NCBI GenBank assembly: GCA_016748015.1 | Contig: JAAOMT010000134.1 | Coordinates: forward strand, 1,632,657-1,696,656 | Direction: 5' to 3' | Source: Geosiphon pyriformis | Lineage: Eukaryota; Glomeromycota; Glomeromycetes; Archaeosporales; Geosiphonaceae | Length of the DNA stretch: 64,000 nt | Shown: in pieces, positions 10,970-20,962 of the stretch | Layout of the letters: each line of letters begins with the position of its first letter | How positions within the stretch are numbered: position 1 is the stretch's first letter | Notes under the pieces: generated by a model | What the model was told of the DNA's origin: nothing | What the model saw: only the letters and a program-made list of their open reading frames with translations | The model's database searches: none | Made by a program: the position numbers and the translations under genes

Positions 10970-12621
10970 GTGGCAGAATCAGAAAACATAAGAGCAAACC
11001 ATCTAGAATTGGCAAAATCCTTATTTCAACACTACTGTCAACATTTGGGATTAAATTACAACCACATATCAGCAGAATCAGCTTTCAATTTTTACGTCAA
11101 TGAAAGAATTGCCTATCTGTTAGGAACACCAGTAAATATTGAATCAGCAAGAGAAGCCTTTTATAGTGAATTAATTCAAAATACCAACCTGCCAACAAAT
11201 CACAATTTTGCTTCTATTATTACAGAAATCAACAAAAAAATTGAACACCACACACAACAAAGATACCCCATTACTTATGCAAACAAAGGCAAAGGAAAAT
11301 TGCAAACACCAGCAGTAACACCCAAAAGAATACAACCATCTATTTGGAAGAAAACAAAAGTTGAGTTCCCAACTAATCCATTATACCACTATACATCTGG
11401 AAGTGTCATTAATATTACATTTACCAGTACAGTCACATCAAACATGACATTAGTATTTGGACAATTCCCATTCCAAAGTAAACAAAGGAAAGCAGAGTTA
11501 TTAGAACCATATGGCGCGTATTTTAAAAGATTTAACTCGCAATCATCAATGCCATCAGGACTTCGATCACTACCACCACCACCAGTTTTCAGTACTGCTA
11601 CTCTGTGAGAATTATCCAAAGAAGAGGAACAAGAAGAAGAGGAAGAAGAATCTGAGGATCAAGAGTTCACTTACCAAAACCCAATTTCTAAAAACCTGGA
11701 ATTTGAAATCCCAAACAATCAAACTCCAAGAAATCCAAATCAAGAAAACCCCGAAATTGAAACTCTAAATATTAGAACACCACCAACTCAGGATAATTGA
11801 AACCCTGATTTAATAAATCAACAAAACTTATCTTCAATAATCATCATCAATCAACCACCAATTAATCCAATAGCCAAACTCATATAGCAGCTACTTCAAC
11901 TACTACCCCAACAACCCATGCAACAACAACCGCTTCAACAGCCACCACAACAACCCAACTTAGATCCAATGGCCTATGCACCAATTGCAAAACTTGACAA
12001 TTTTACCAGTGAAGAAGATGACACTCAGATATGGCTGAATGATGTGGAAAAAACCATTGCAGCCAACGGATAGAATGATGTTCAAATAATGCAAGCCATT
12101 TCTTACTTTCTCAAGGATACCACCAATTCATGGTATTAGAGCTTGATTAATAAATCACAAGACTTCAATGCCTTTAAAGTGGAATTTTTAAGATACTTTA
12201 GCAACAATAACAGTATCAATCGCCTAATCAATACTTTCACCACCATAAAACAAGGAAAAACTGAAGCAGTCACCACTTACCTGGGATGCTTCCACAGAAA
12301 TCTATGCCAAATTCAAGCAATTAATGCCAACATTTCACAGTGCCACAGATCCTCAACCAGTTTATTTGTGGCCTGTGCAGCAGCATCTTACAATATGTAT
12401 GTCCATTACATTTTGGCACCCTTCAAAATGCAGTCACACACACCAGAGATTTTGAATCAGCTAAGTCTAAGACCAACCATGCCCAAGCCATCAATCTAGT
12501 GATAAACAAGTCATCTGAATTGAATTCCAAATTGGAGAAATTCAGGGAAACAATTAATCAGAAATTAGAGAGATACTTAGCTAACAACAATTAGACAATT
12601 TATCAACCACCACAATAATGT
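10970..12621 (+). pseudogene. A1 Gag, first part (N-terminal and capsid-like domains)
   Basis: The first 212 codons (10970-11608) are open, starting at a GTG with no in-frame ATG upstream: AESENIRANH, then FNFYVNERIAYLLGTP, KLQTPAVTPKRIQ and a Pro-rich end. After stops the capsid-like domain follows at about 11970-12600 with MAYAPIAKLDNF, DDTQIWLNDVEKTIAANG, FLRYFSNNNSIN and TTYLGCFHRNL, matching the retrotransposon Gag fold seen across Ty3 elements. TGG-to-TAG and similar stops break it. The B1 insertion at 12622 separates it from its CCHC knuckle at 22716. Confidence 0.75.
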
Positions 12622-13654
12622 TGTTACCAGTAGAATTTTAGCTATTAATTAGTAGGAAAATTACCCTTATAATTCCTATAATTAATTAGTATATTAATAT
12701 TATTTCAAATTATCATTTATTATTTAATCAATTATCACATATCACAATTCAATTAAATAATCCAATTAGTATAATAAAAAGTAGGATGATCAAATTACAC
12801 AATACCCTGAACTTTGTAACATTCTAAAATTCACCGAAATTTACAGAAATTTGCCAAAATTTATAAGAAATTCACCAAAATTTATAGAAATTCACCAAAA
12901 TTATGAATAGTTCACCCAAATTAATTAATAGTTCAGCAAAATAACTTGTAGTTTATCAAAATGTATCTTTAGTTTACTGAAATTTGAGCAAAGAGAAAAA
13001 GTGCAAGTTCATAGACTAGTACTACAACAAGTTGTATAAAAAAAGAGCTTTTTTCTTCAAGAAAATATATTTTCTCATAGTACCTTACCATAGTATCTTA
13101 CTTTAAATATCTTAATTGAAACAAATTACCTTTTACAAAATCAAATAAAAATTAAATATTTGAAACCCAAATTCTTAAATTATTACACTTGAAATTCTCT
13201 CAACACATCTAACGTTTTGAAATTGATTAGCTACCAATTTCAATAAACTGTTAGTGACTTCAGGCCTAAATAGAAAACGTTTTCCTTGATAAAATCCTAT
13301 TTTTTTTACATTTTTTTTTTTTTTATTTTTTTTTCTTATTACAATCATTAGGGTAGCCTACAGACAAGATTCTTGTAGAAGAGTTAACTTTCACAGCAAA
13401 ATAACTACACATTTTTAGTAAGCTTCTAGATGAGCAATTCCTGGGAAAGAGTTGATGTTTACTACAACATAACTACATAAAATAACTGGCAAGAAATTGG
13501 CCATTCCACTTATAAGCCCAGCAGTTTAAATTATAGGAGATAATTTGAAGATAAATTCAGTTATTGGAGGTTCAATTACTTCTAAAAAACGTGAATTTGC
13601 AACCAACAGACAGTTACAACATTCAAGAAAAGAGACCAAAAACCTCCAATAACA
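12622..13654 (+). repeat. B1 5' LTR
   Basis: 1,033-bp LTR from TGTTACCAGTAG to CAATAACA. U3 contains decayed AAATTCGCCGAAATTTA-type repeats between about 12826 and 12975, then a TATAAAAA box at 13035. A T-rich tract lies at 13300-13340. The last 100 bases, with a long antisense-independent open stretch from 13564, are shared with all other B LTRs. Followed by TTTGGTGCTC, the primer-binding site. Confidence 0.9.
13035..13042 (+). promoter_or_regulatory. LTR promoter TATA box (family B)
   Basis: TATAAAAA here corresponds to TATAAAAG in the other B LTRs (for example 47402-47409), always preceded by acaacaagttg and about 410 bases from the LTR start, just after the TTCGCCGAA-type repeats. It is the likely core promoter. 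Confidence 0.55.
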
Positions 13655-13668
13655 TTTGGTGCTCTCCC

Positions 13669-15747
13669 ATGGAAATAACACAGCAACAACAAATTCAAAG
13701 TGGCAACCACACCAGACACAGCAACTCTAGAGTATTACCAGTCAATTTACACCCACTGCAAGCAAAAATTCAACATTCCAGACGGAATTGAAGTTGTCAA
13801 GAAATCAGTATACCAATATATTGAAAACTACATCAACAATTATCTTTTTGGAAACTACAACATTTCAGAAGTTAGAAGCAATCTTTACAATAATTTAGTG
13901 CACTATTCACGATTAGGAACAGAAGACCTGAACAGTGAAACACTTGCTACTTACTTCCAAAAACTTAATTTTAACATTATTGAGTATTGTGAAAAAAAAT
14001 ACCCAGTACAGTCTCAATACTCTATTAACTTTGAATCAGAGACAGAAACAAGCAACAAAGGCAAACAAAGATTGAAGCAATACTTAAGAACCACTCCAAA
14101 CACTCCAATACTACAAAAGACAACTGCCAAACACTTGCAAACACCTAAACAAAGAACCAGTGTCAAATTACCAGTTTCTATTACATCATTTCCAATTTCA
14201 CTTGTTTAACCACAAATACCAAATTCACCACTCAACCACTTCTCCAAACTAGAAGATTTTCAGTTACCTAGAAACCTTATTCAACAGCAGGAACCAATAT
14301 CAACAAGTGCCAATATTATTGATTACTTACAGGAAAACGAAAGTAATCATTCAGAAAGCTTGGAAAGTGAAGAAACTGAATCAGAACCAGAAAAAATTAC
14401 AGAAAATGAAGAAGAAATGGCAACTGCTTACATTGCAAAAATCCCAGAATTTACTGGTGAAGACAATGATACCAGTCCTCAAGAATGGCTTGACAAAGTT
14501 CAAAAAGCAGGAGATGCAAATGGTTGGATCACAGCAAGAATGCTCAAAACAATTCCCTACTTTCTCCAAGAAACAGCAGAAGAATGGTTTGAAAATTTAA
14601 AAGAACCATTTGAAAACTGGCAAGCATTCAAAGATGCTTTTCTACAACAATTCACCAATAACAATACCTCTATTACTCTCAGAAACCACTTTTGCAATAT
14701 CAAATAAGAAACATCTGAAACTATTATGACCTATCTTGGAAGATTTAACAAACTTCTCAAATAAATCTGACAATTGGAAACCAATGACTACTATTCTAAT
14801 GCTCAAATTCTGGATCAGTTTATAGCAAGATTAAAAAACAAACTGATTAAGAAAGTTTATCTACATGCTCCAGCAGACTTAGCAACTGCTATTAGACATG
14901 CAAAGAGCTATGAAATGGCAATGGAAAAAGCAAATCACACCAAGCTTGTAAACCTTGCAATTGAAGAAACCAGTTCAGCAGCTAAAGAAAAGATAGACCA
15001 ACTTACAAAAAAGCTTGAAAGCTACTTCACAAACCAACAACAATAGCAACAACAACCACAAAGATATCAACCCTTACAATGACACAACCAAAACAATTTT
15101 GGATCACTATCCAACAACCAACCTCAAAATTGTCATTATTGTGGAATTCCAGGACACTGGAAATGAGATTGTAGGAAATTACAAAGAGACCAACAAAACA
15201 GAAGTAATCAATGTTACTCTTTACTACAACAATCTTATTACCAATCTCCACTACCAACCTATTATTTACCAAGACCACAAAATCAAAACAGTTACTATTC
15301 ACCAGCTCCACAACCAATGCAGCAACAATATCAGCAATCTTTACCAATTCAGTCATATTAGACACTACCCACTCAACAATATCAAGTACCAGCAAGAAGA
15401 TTGGTTCAACATAACCAATTCATATCCCAAAATCAATTGCAGAGTAACAACAACAGAATCAATCCAAATAACCAGTTGGTTCCCCGAAATTCTGGTCAGC
15501 AAAGACCCAATTACTATCACACTCAACCCAGTTATCTTACAATACCAGAGGAATCGGATTTTTAACAAACTGCACTTTCTGAAGATGAAGTTGCAGTACC
15601 AAGATCAAATCCTTCCAATCATACCATTCCACCAGCTCAAATTGCCCAAAATGCCAATCTGTCAGATATATTTCCATTTGAATTTGAAGCAAATAATTCA
15701 CCATTTCTGCTTAGTAATGCCGCAGTCAATAAACAGAAAGCAATTAC
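13669..15747 (+). pseudogene. B1 Gag polyprotein
   Basis: The N-terminal domain is open from a GTG at 13700 to 14209 (ATLEYYQSIYTHCKQ, then NISEVRSNLYNNLVHYSRLG). An ATG at 13669 exists but is out of frame with it. The capsid-like domain is at 14360-14707 (MATAYIAKIPEFTGED, WLDKVQKAGDANGW, FKDAFLQQFTNNN). The middle segment is at 14774-15046, and a CCHC knuckle (CHYCGIPGHWK-x-DC) at 15131-15172 binds genomic RNA. A CAA-to-TAA stop at 14705 is still CAA in B3. The Q/N-rich tail leads to protease. Confidence 0.8.
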
Positions 15748-15751
15748 TGCT

Positions 15752-16135
15752 ATGTACACAGAAGCTATAGTAGAAGGAAAACTCATTCACTTAATCTTAG
15801 ATAGTGGATTGGCTCAAAGTATCATCACTTACCAGTTAATGCAACAACTCAAATAAAATGTAGACAAACCAGTTCAAACAGTTATTGTCACAGTTGATGA
15901 TATAAAAAAGACTCCAGTAAGAGAAATTAATGATTTCCCCTTTACAATTAATGGAATCACCATTCTAGTTAAAGTTCTTATTATAGATGCACACCAATAC
16001 CAAGCTCTAGTCAGAAATAATTGACTTCTCAAGGCCAATGCAAACCTGAACTGGGAAACTCAAGAACTTAAAATCTTATATCAAGAACAATATACCATAG
16101 TACCTGCAATCTGTGGTACCTTTAACAAATGATCA
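15752..16135 (+). pseudogene. B1 aspartic protease
   Basis: Retropepsin-like domain with the active-site DSG at 15800-15808 in LIHLILDSGLAQSIITYQ, followed by the flap-side segment VIVTVDDIKKTP and the C-terminal YQALVRNN-x-LLKANANLNW. It would cleave Gag-Pol as a homodimer. A TAA replaces CGA/CAA near 15854 and a TGA replaces TGG near 16021, both open in B3 (50100-50480), so this copy is broken. Confidence 0.8.
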
Positions 16136-16297
16136 GAAAAAGCTCCAGTATTTGAATTTGAAGAAAAGAAGGAAATGCCACTCACTGAAACCTATATGGC
16201 TCTTGGATTACCATCCAATTGGGCTGAGGAAACAGAACAAGAGATTTTTGAAGAATTAAGAGAATGGAAGAAAGTTAGATATTCTACACCAGAACCA

Positions 16298-16852
16298 TGA
16301 AAAAAACCACCATACATTCTACTAAAATGCAAAGATTGCAAAAAGAAGCTTTTATCTATGGGAGCCTGTATTTCTCCAAAAGAGGAATACAAAACTCGCA
16401 CTTGTTACTTCTACAAGGCATGCCATAGAAAACGATTTGGATTTCCAAAGAGAAGTAGAAAATGGGACAAAACTTCTTGCCTTACTTGTAGAAAAATGCT
16501 ACCAGAAGAATGCAACTGGATTGATGTAGCAATGAGAGGAGGAGTATGTAATCAGATCTGTCAATATGCTTTATCAATTTCGGAAAAAGTCAGAAAAGGA
16601 ACACCATTTGATGCAGCATACAACAGTGCTCTCAATAAACTTTATCACTACTCTCATGATGCTGAAATGATTTTTGACCTAGCAATGGCATTGATCAATG
16701 GAGCCACCCAAAAAGATGTCCACCAAATGAAAGAAGCTGAATATATTAAGTATACCATAGAATTAGCTGAATTTGATTATGAAAATGAAGTAGAAACCTA
16801 CCACCAAATTGCAAGCCATACATATCCAACCAAAGAAGCTCAAATTCAATGA
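16298..16852 (+). pseudogene. B1 Cys-rich module between protease and dUTPase
   Basis: The segment carries pairs of Cys spaced like zinc ligands: CKDC, then CYF-x-KAC, CLTC, and C-x3-C (the second CxxC has a Tyr for Cys here but is CYFCKAC in B3). A helical, Cys-poor stretch follows (EKVRKGTPFDAAYNSAL, MIFDLAMALINGA). The same arrangement is seen in B2, B3, A2, A3 and A4 although the sequences differ. I do not recognise a named domain. The open frame 16358-16852 ends at a TGA where B2 keeps TGG (QWLEQMN). Likely metal-binding; function unknown. Confidence 0.6.
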
Positions 16853-16861
16853 TTAGAGCAA

Positions 16862-17479
16862 ATGAATATTCAATTGTGTGAAGAATGTATTATGCCTTGT
16901 GATGACCAATGGTGTTTAGAATGTTATGCTCTTAGCATTCCTCTGCCAGATGAGAATAATGAAAATGAAATCGAATTTGGAGTATCTGAACTAGTAGAAA
17001 AACTACCAACCACCTCCATCTATCTTCTTGAAAAGCAACCATCTCTACAACTTAAATATTTTGACAACTATGGCCAAGGAATTAGACCAAAAAAAGCACA
17101 CAAAATTGATGCTGGATATGATCTAAGATACCCAGGAAAAGATACTTTGGTTCTTCAACCAAAGTCCTTAACAAAAATCAATCTCAAAATTGCTCTTGAA
17201 ATTCCACCAGGAGCAATGGTTCAAATTGCCTCCAGATCATCATTGGCAAGCAAAGAAATCAATATTAGAGGAGGAGTTATAGATGCAGAATACACTGGAG
17301 ACATTACCATTATGTTACAGAATGAGACAGACAAACCATTCAAAATTGAACATGCTGAAAAAATTGCTCAAGCAATTTACTTACCCTTAATCAACATTTC
17401 GGGTTTACAATCAGTAAACAACAAAGAACAATTGGGAAAAAGTAAAAAAGGAACTCAAGGTTTTGGTTCAACTGGATGA
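16862..17479 (+). CDS. B1 dUTPase module with N-terminal Cys cluster
   Basis: Uninterrupted 205-residue segment of the polyprotein. Residues 5-24 form a second Cys cluster (CEECIMPCDDQWCLEC). The dUTPase fold covers about residues 65-205: motif 1 DAGYDLRYP, motif 2 QIASRSSLAS, motif 3 GVIDAEYTGDITIML with the catalytic Asp, motif 4 EKIAQAIYLPL and motif 5 KKGTQGFGSTG. It would convert dUTP to dUMP. The ATG is internal to Pol, so this is not an independent gene. It ends at a TGA where B3 has CGA (51827 area), a CpG-type change. Confidence 0.85.
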   Translation: MNIQLCEECIMPCDDQWCLECYALSIPLPDENNENEIEFGVSELVEKLPTTSIYLLEKQPSLQLKYFDNYGQGIRPKKAHKIDAGYDLRYPGKDTLVLQPKSLTKINLKIALEIPPGAMVQIASRSSLASKEINIRGGVIDAEYTGDITIMLQNETDKPFKIEHAEKIAQAIYLPLINISGLQSVNNKEQLGKSKKGTQGFGSTG

Positions 17480-17950
17480 TTTACAGTTTCAGTAAACATA
17501 GCTCTTAATACACAAAATGAATCTTACCAGATTCTTCAACTTCTTCAGCCAATTACCATTTTACCTTTTGGAAAACATCACGAAATTTACACTTGCTCAA
17601 AACCCACCACTACACAACAAATCTTTGAATCCAATAAACAAATCTGTTTAAAGCATGAAATCTCAATTCTAAACATTTATATTCCCAAAGGAATGAAAAA
17701 ATTTCGAGTTACATTCTACAATCCCAATAATTACCCTATTGTCTTATTAAACAAACTAGAGATTAGAATCATACACAGCAATATTTTTTAAGATGAAAAC
17801 CCTCAAATTGTCTCTAATTTCATCGAAATTGTAAGGCACACTCTACTTCCAAATCCAAATATCATTCCCATTACTGAAAACTACCACTTTTTGGAAGAAA
17901 AACTCTTTCAAATCAACATGGATTTCTTAGAACCTCAACAATAAAGACAA
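17480..17950 (+). pseudogene. B1 dUTPase tail domain / linker to RT
   Basis: Contains NIYIPKGMKKF followed by TFYNPNNYPIVLLNKLEI, conserved in B2 (39126-38990, minus) and matched in pattern by the family A tail (LHIPVKN, IYNN, IPEGTTIGYL). The predicted short beta strands and an Asn-rich turn resemble the strand-4/5 region of a dUTPase subunit, but the catalytic motifs are absent. Several stops occur. Function unknown. Confidence 0.5.
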
Positions 17951-19324
17951 TTGAAACAATTGATAACTGAATTTGCAGATATATTTGCAAAAGACAACAA
18001 TGACCTGGAAAAAACAGATATTGTTCAACATCAGATCCATATAGGAGATGCTCTACCAAAATGTCAACAAGCTTATCGAATGCCACTTGCCAGCCACCAA
18101 TTCATCAGAGAAGAAGTCCAAAGAATGCTCAATAATGGATTGATTCAACCATCAAGAAGTTCTTGGGCCTCACCAGTGGTTTTAGTTAAAAAAAAAAATG
18201 AAAAAATTAGATTCTGTGTTGATTATAAACAACTAAATAGTGTTACAATTGGAGATGCCTACCCTCTTCCAAAAATTGATGACATGCTAAATGCTCTAGG
18301 AAAAGCCAAGTTCTTCTCAACTTAAGACTTGGAAAGTGGATACTGGCAAGTCAAAATGGATCCAAAAGATAGACCCAAAACAGCATTCATCACTTAAGGA
18401 GGAAACTATGAATTCAATGTTATGCCTTTTGAACTCTGCAATGTATCAACAACATTTCAGTAACTCATGGATGTTGTATATAAAGGGCTCTTATGGCAAT
18501 CAGTAGTTGTCTATTTTGATGATACTGATGTATACTCACCAAGCTTTGAAGCCCATCTCATTCACCTGCAAGAAGTTTTTCAATGATTATGGAAAGCAAG
18601 ATTAAAGTTAAACATTGAGAAATGTTACTTTGGAAAAACAAGCTTGATCTTTTTTGGACACATATTTAGTAAAAATGGAGTCAAACCAAATCCAGGAACA
18701 ATCAGTGATGTCAAAAACTTTCAAACCTCCAGAAATACCACAGAACTAAGAGGATTTGTAGAACTAGCCTCTTACTATCAGAAATTCATAAAAGGATTCT
18801 CAGAAATTGCCAAACCACTCAATTATCTTACCAACAAAAACGTGCCATACAAATGGACTAAAGAACAGCAAAAAGCTTTTAAAACTCTTAAAACAAAATT
18901 GACAACAGCCCCAGTTCTTGCTTACTCAGACTTCAACAAACAGTTCCAATTAGCCATTGATGCTTTACACATAGTATTTGGTGCTATTTTATCACAAGTA
19001 GATGAAAATGGGCAAGAACAAGTCATTGCTTATGCTAGTAGAACACTCAAACCAACAAAACTAAAATATGGCTCAACTGAATTAGAAGCTGCCACAGTTA
19101 TTTGGGCTCTTAAACATTTTCAACAATATCTGAAAAATAGAAAAGAATTTGACATAATAATGGACAACATTGGCCTCAAATGGCTCAATAAAAAGAAAAC
19201 TGAACAAAGTGCCAAACAGTCTCAATGGAATGACTTCCTAGCAGATTACAGATATATTGTACACCACAAACCAGGAAAACTACATACCAATGTTGATAGC
19301 CTTTCAAGAATGAGACAAAATTAA
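17951..19324 (+). pseudogene. B1 reverse transcriptase and RNase H
   Basis: RT begins in the open part 17951-18325 (LITEFADIFAKDN, KIRFCVDYKQLNSVTIGD, LPKIDDMLNALG), a TAA interrupts before DLESGYWQV, and the catalytic box is YFDD at 18512-18523. TGA or TAA replaces Trp/Arg codons near 18460 and 18584. The long frame 18644-19324 holds the RT connection (GFVELASYYQKFIKGF) and RNase H (QLAIDALHIVFGAIL, IAYASRTLKPTK, STELEA, FDIIMDNIG, HKPGKLHTNVDSLSRM). This is family-typical Ty3 order. Confidence 0.85.
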
Positions 19325-19381
19325 TACCAACAACAATTCTATCACAACTTACCAACTTACCAACAAAATGACCAAACAAGA

Positions 19382-20770
19382 ATGGATCTCAGAAATTACA
19401 ACAATCTTAAAAATTATTTGGAAACTCTTACCATGCCAGAAAACTGGTCTCCAAGTGAAAAACATTGTTTACAACACCAATTAAAACAATATTTCATACA
19501 CCAGAACAAAATTGATTATAAAAATCACAGAAACCCAAACCAACCACTCAGATTAGTACAAGAAAATGAAAAAGAAACAATTTTATACAACATGCACACA
19601 GATCCGTTTTCAGCACACTTGGGAAGAGATGGAACAATTCAAAGAACCCTTGAACATTATTTTTGGTCTCACATGCAAAAAAACATTCAACAATATATAG
19701 AATCTTGTGATAGTTGTTAAAGCAGAGAAAGAATTTGCTCCACAGAACCTTTAAATCCAATCAAAGTTGGACAACTTTTTAACAGAGTTGGAATTGATTT
19801 AGTCGGACCATTACCTATTACAACCCAAGAAAATTGCTATATTGCAGTAGCAGTAGATTATCTTACCAAATGGCCTGAAGCTAAAGCCATCCAAAGAGCA
19901 GATACAAAATTAGTAGCAAATTTCATCTATGAAGACATTATTTGTAGACATGGATGTCCAATTGAACTTTTATCTAATCAAGGAACACATTTTGTGAACA
20001 ACTTGATACAAGAAATTTGTGAATGGTTCAATGTTAAAAAACCTCTATTATTACCTTATCACCCTTAAACAAATAAACTTATAGAACGTTTCAACAGAAC
20101 ATTGTGTGAATCTTTAGCCAAAGTCTCAACAGACTTTGAGCAGGAATAGGATATCTTTATTCCATCAGTGTTACTAGCATACAGAATGCTAAAACAAGAT
20201 ACTACAAAACACACACCATTTGATCTTACTTATGGGAGGACAGCAACATTACCAATTAATTTCACAGTGGAAACATATCCAGTGCAACCAATCAATGAAG
20301 AAAACTTTCAAGAAACACTCCAAAGAAGGGCCTACACTCTTCTTAGTACACTGGAAGGAAAAAGAAGAATAGCAGCAACTTATATTGAACATTCCCAAGC
20401 TCAACAAAAAAAAAGACATGACAACAAATTACCACTTATTACCAACAAATTTAAAGTTGGAAATAAAGTTTTTTTATACAGAACTAAGACTGAAAAACAA
20501 TGGAGTGAGAAATTTGAAAACAAATAGGATGGACCATTTTATATTCACGAAATTCTAGGCAATAGATCATACAAGTTAAGACTTGATGACAAAATACTAA
20601 CAAAAGTTGTACATGGAGACAGATTGAAACACTATCATTCCAGAAACAATCCTGAACCATTAATTCCACAAATTAGTACACATTCTCTTTTAATTAATCC
20701 TGAAGATATTTCCCAAAATTTAGAACCAATAATTATAATAGAACAACAACCAAACTTGAACACTTAAATT
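19382..20770 (+). pseudogene. B1 integrase
   Basis: The N-terminal zinc site has HLGRDGTIQRTLEHYFW then CDSC (19590-19720). The core carries GIDLVGPLPITT (first Asp), LLSNQGTHFVNN (second Asp replaced by Asn), and IERFNRTL (Glu). The C-terminal part has VGNKVFLYRTKTEKQWSEKF and GPFYIHEILGNRSYKL, the GPF module. In-frame stops at 19719 (CAA to TAA), 20066, 20147 and 20525 disable it. No chromodomain is present after the GPF module. Confidence 0.85.
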
Positions 20771-20962
20771 TTACAATAATTCTCTAATAAAAACACAAAG
20801 ACAAAAATAGTAAATAAATTACAAAAACACCCAAACCCAAAAACAAATAAAAACTCCATATCCAAAAATAATTTTCTTTATTTTCTCTTTTCACAATTAG
20901 TCAATTTTATCATAATTATTTCCCGAAATATTTAACAAATATCCCAAAAGTTAATATTAGCC

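Noticed and set aside
13564-13791. Frame crossing the end of the B LTR into the leader (also 22534-22875 and 47910-48015)
   Set aside because: Encoded by LTR sequence (same residues at each LTR end) and joined to Gag only by chance of frame in B3; not a conserved start, as B1 and B2 do not keep the fusion.
15027-15395. 122-codon minus-strand frame opposite B1 Gag (also 49375-49773, and 41447-41782 opposite B2)
   Set aside because: These are the antisense of the Gln/Asn-rich Gag tail, where CAA/AAC-rich sequence reads as Val/Leu-rich frames on the other strand. They recur only because Gag recurs.
18440-18600. Reassigned genetic code with TGA as Trp
   Set aside because: TGA appears at Trp positions, but also at Arg positions (CGA to TGA), and TAA and TAG appear at Gln and Trp positions in the same frames. 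Decay explains all of these better.
20500-20770. Chromodomain after integrase
   Set aside because: The GPF module is followed by an Asn/Pro-rich spacer without the aromatic cage pattern of a chromodomain, in both families.
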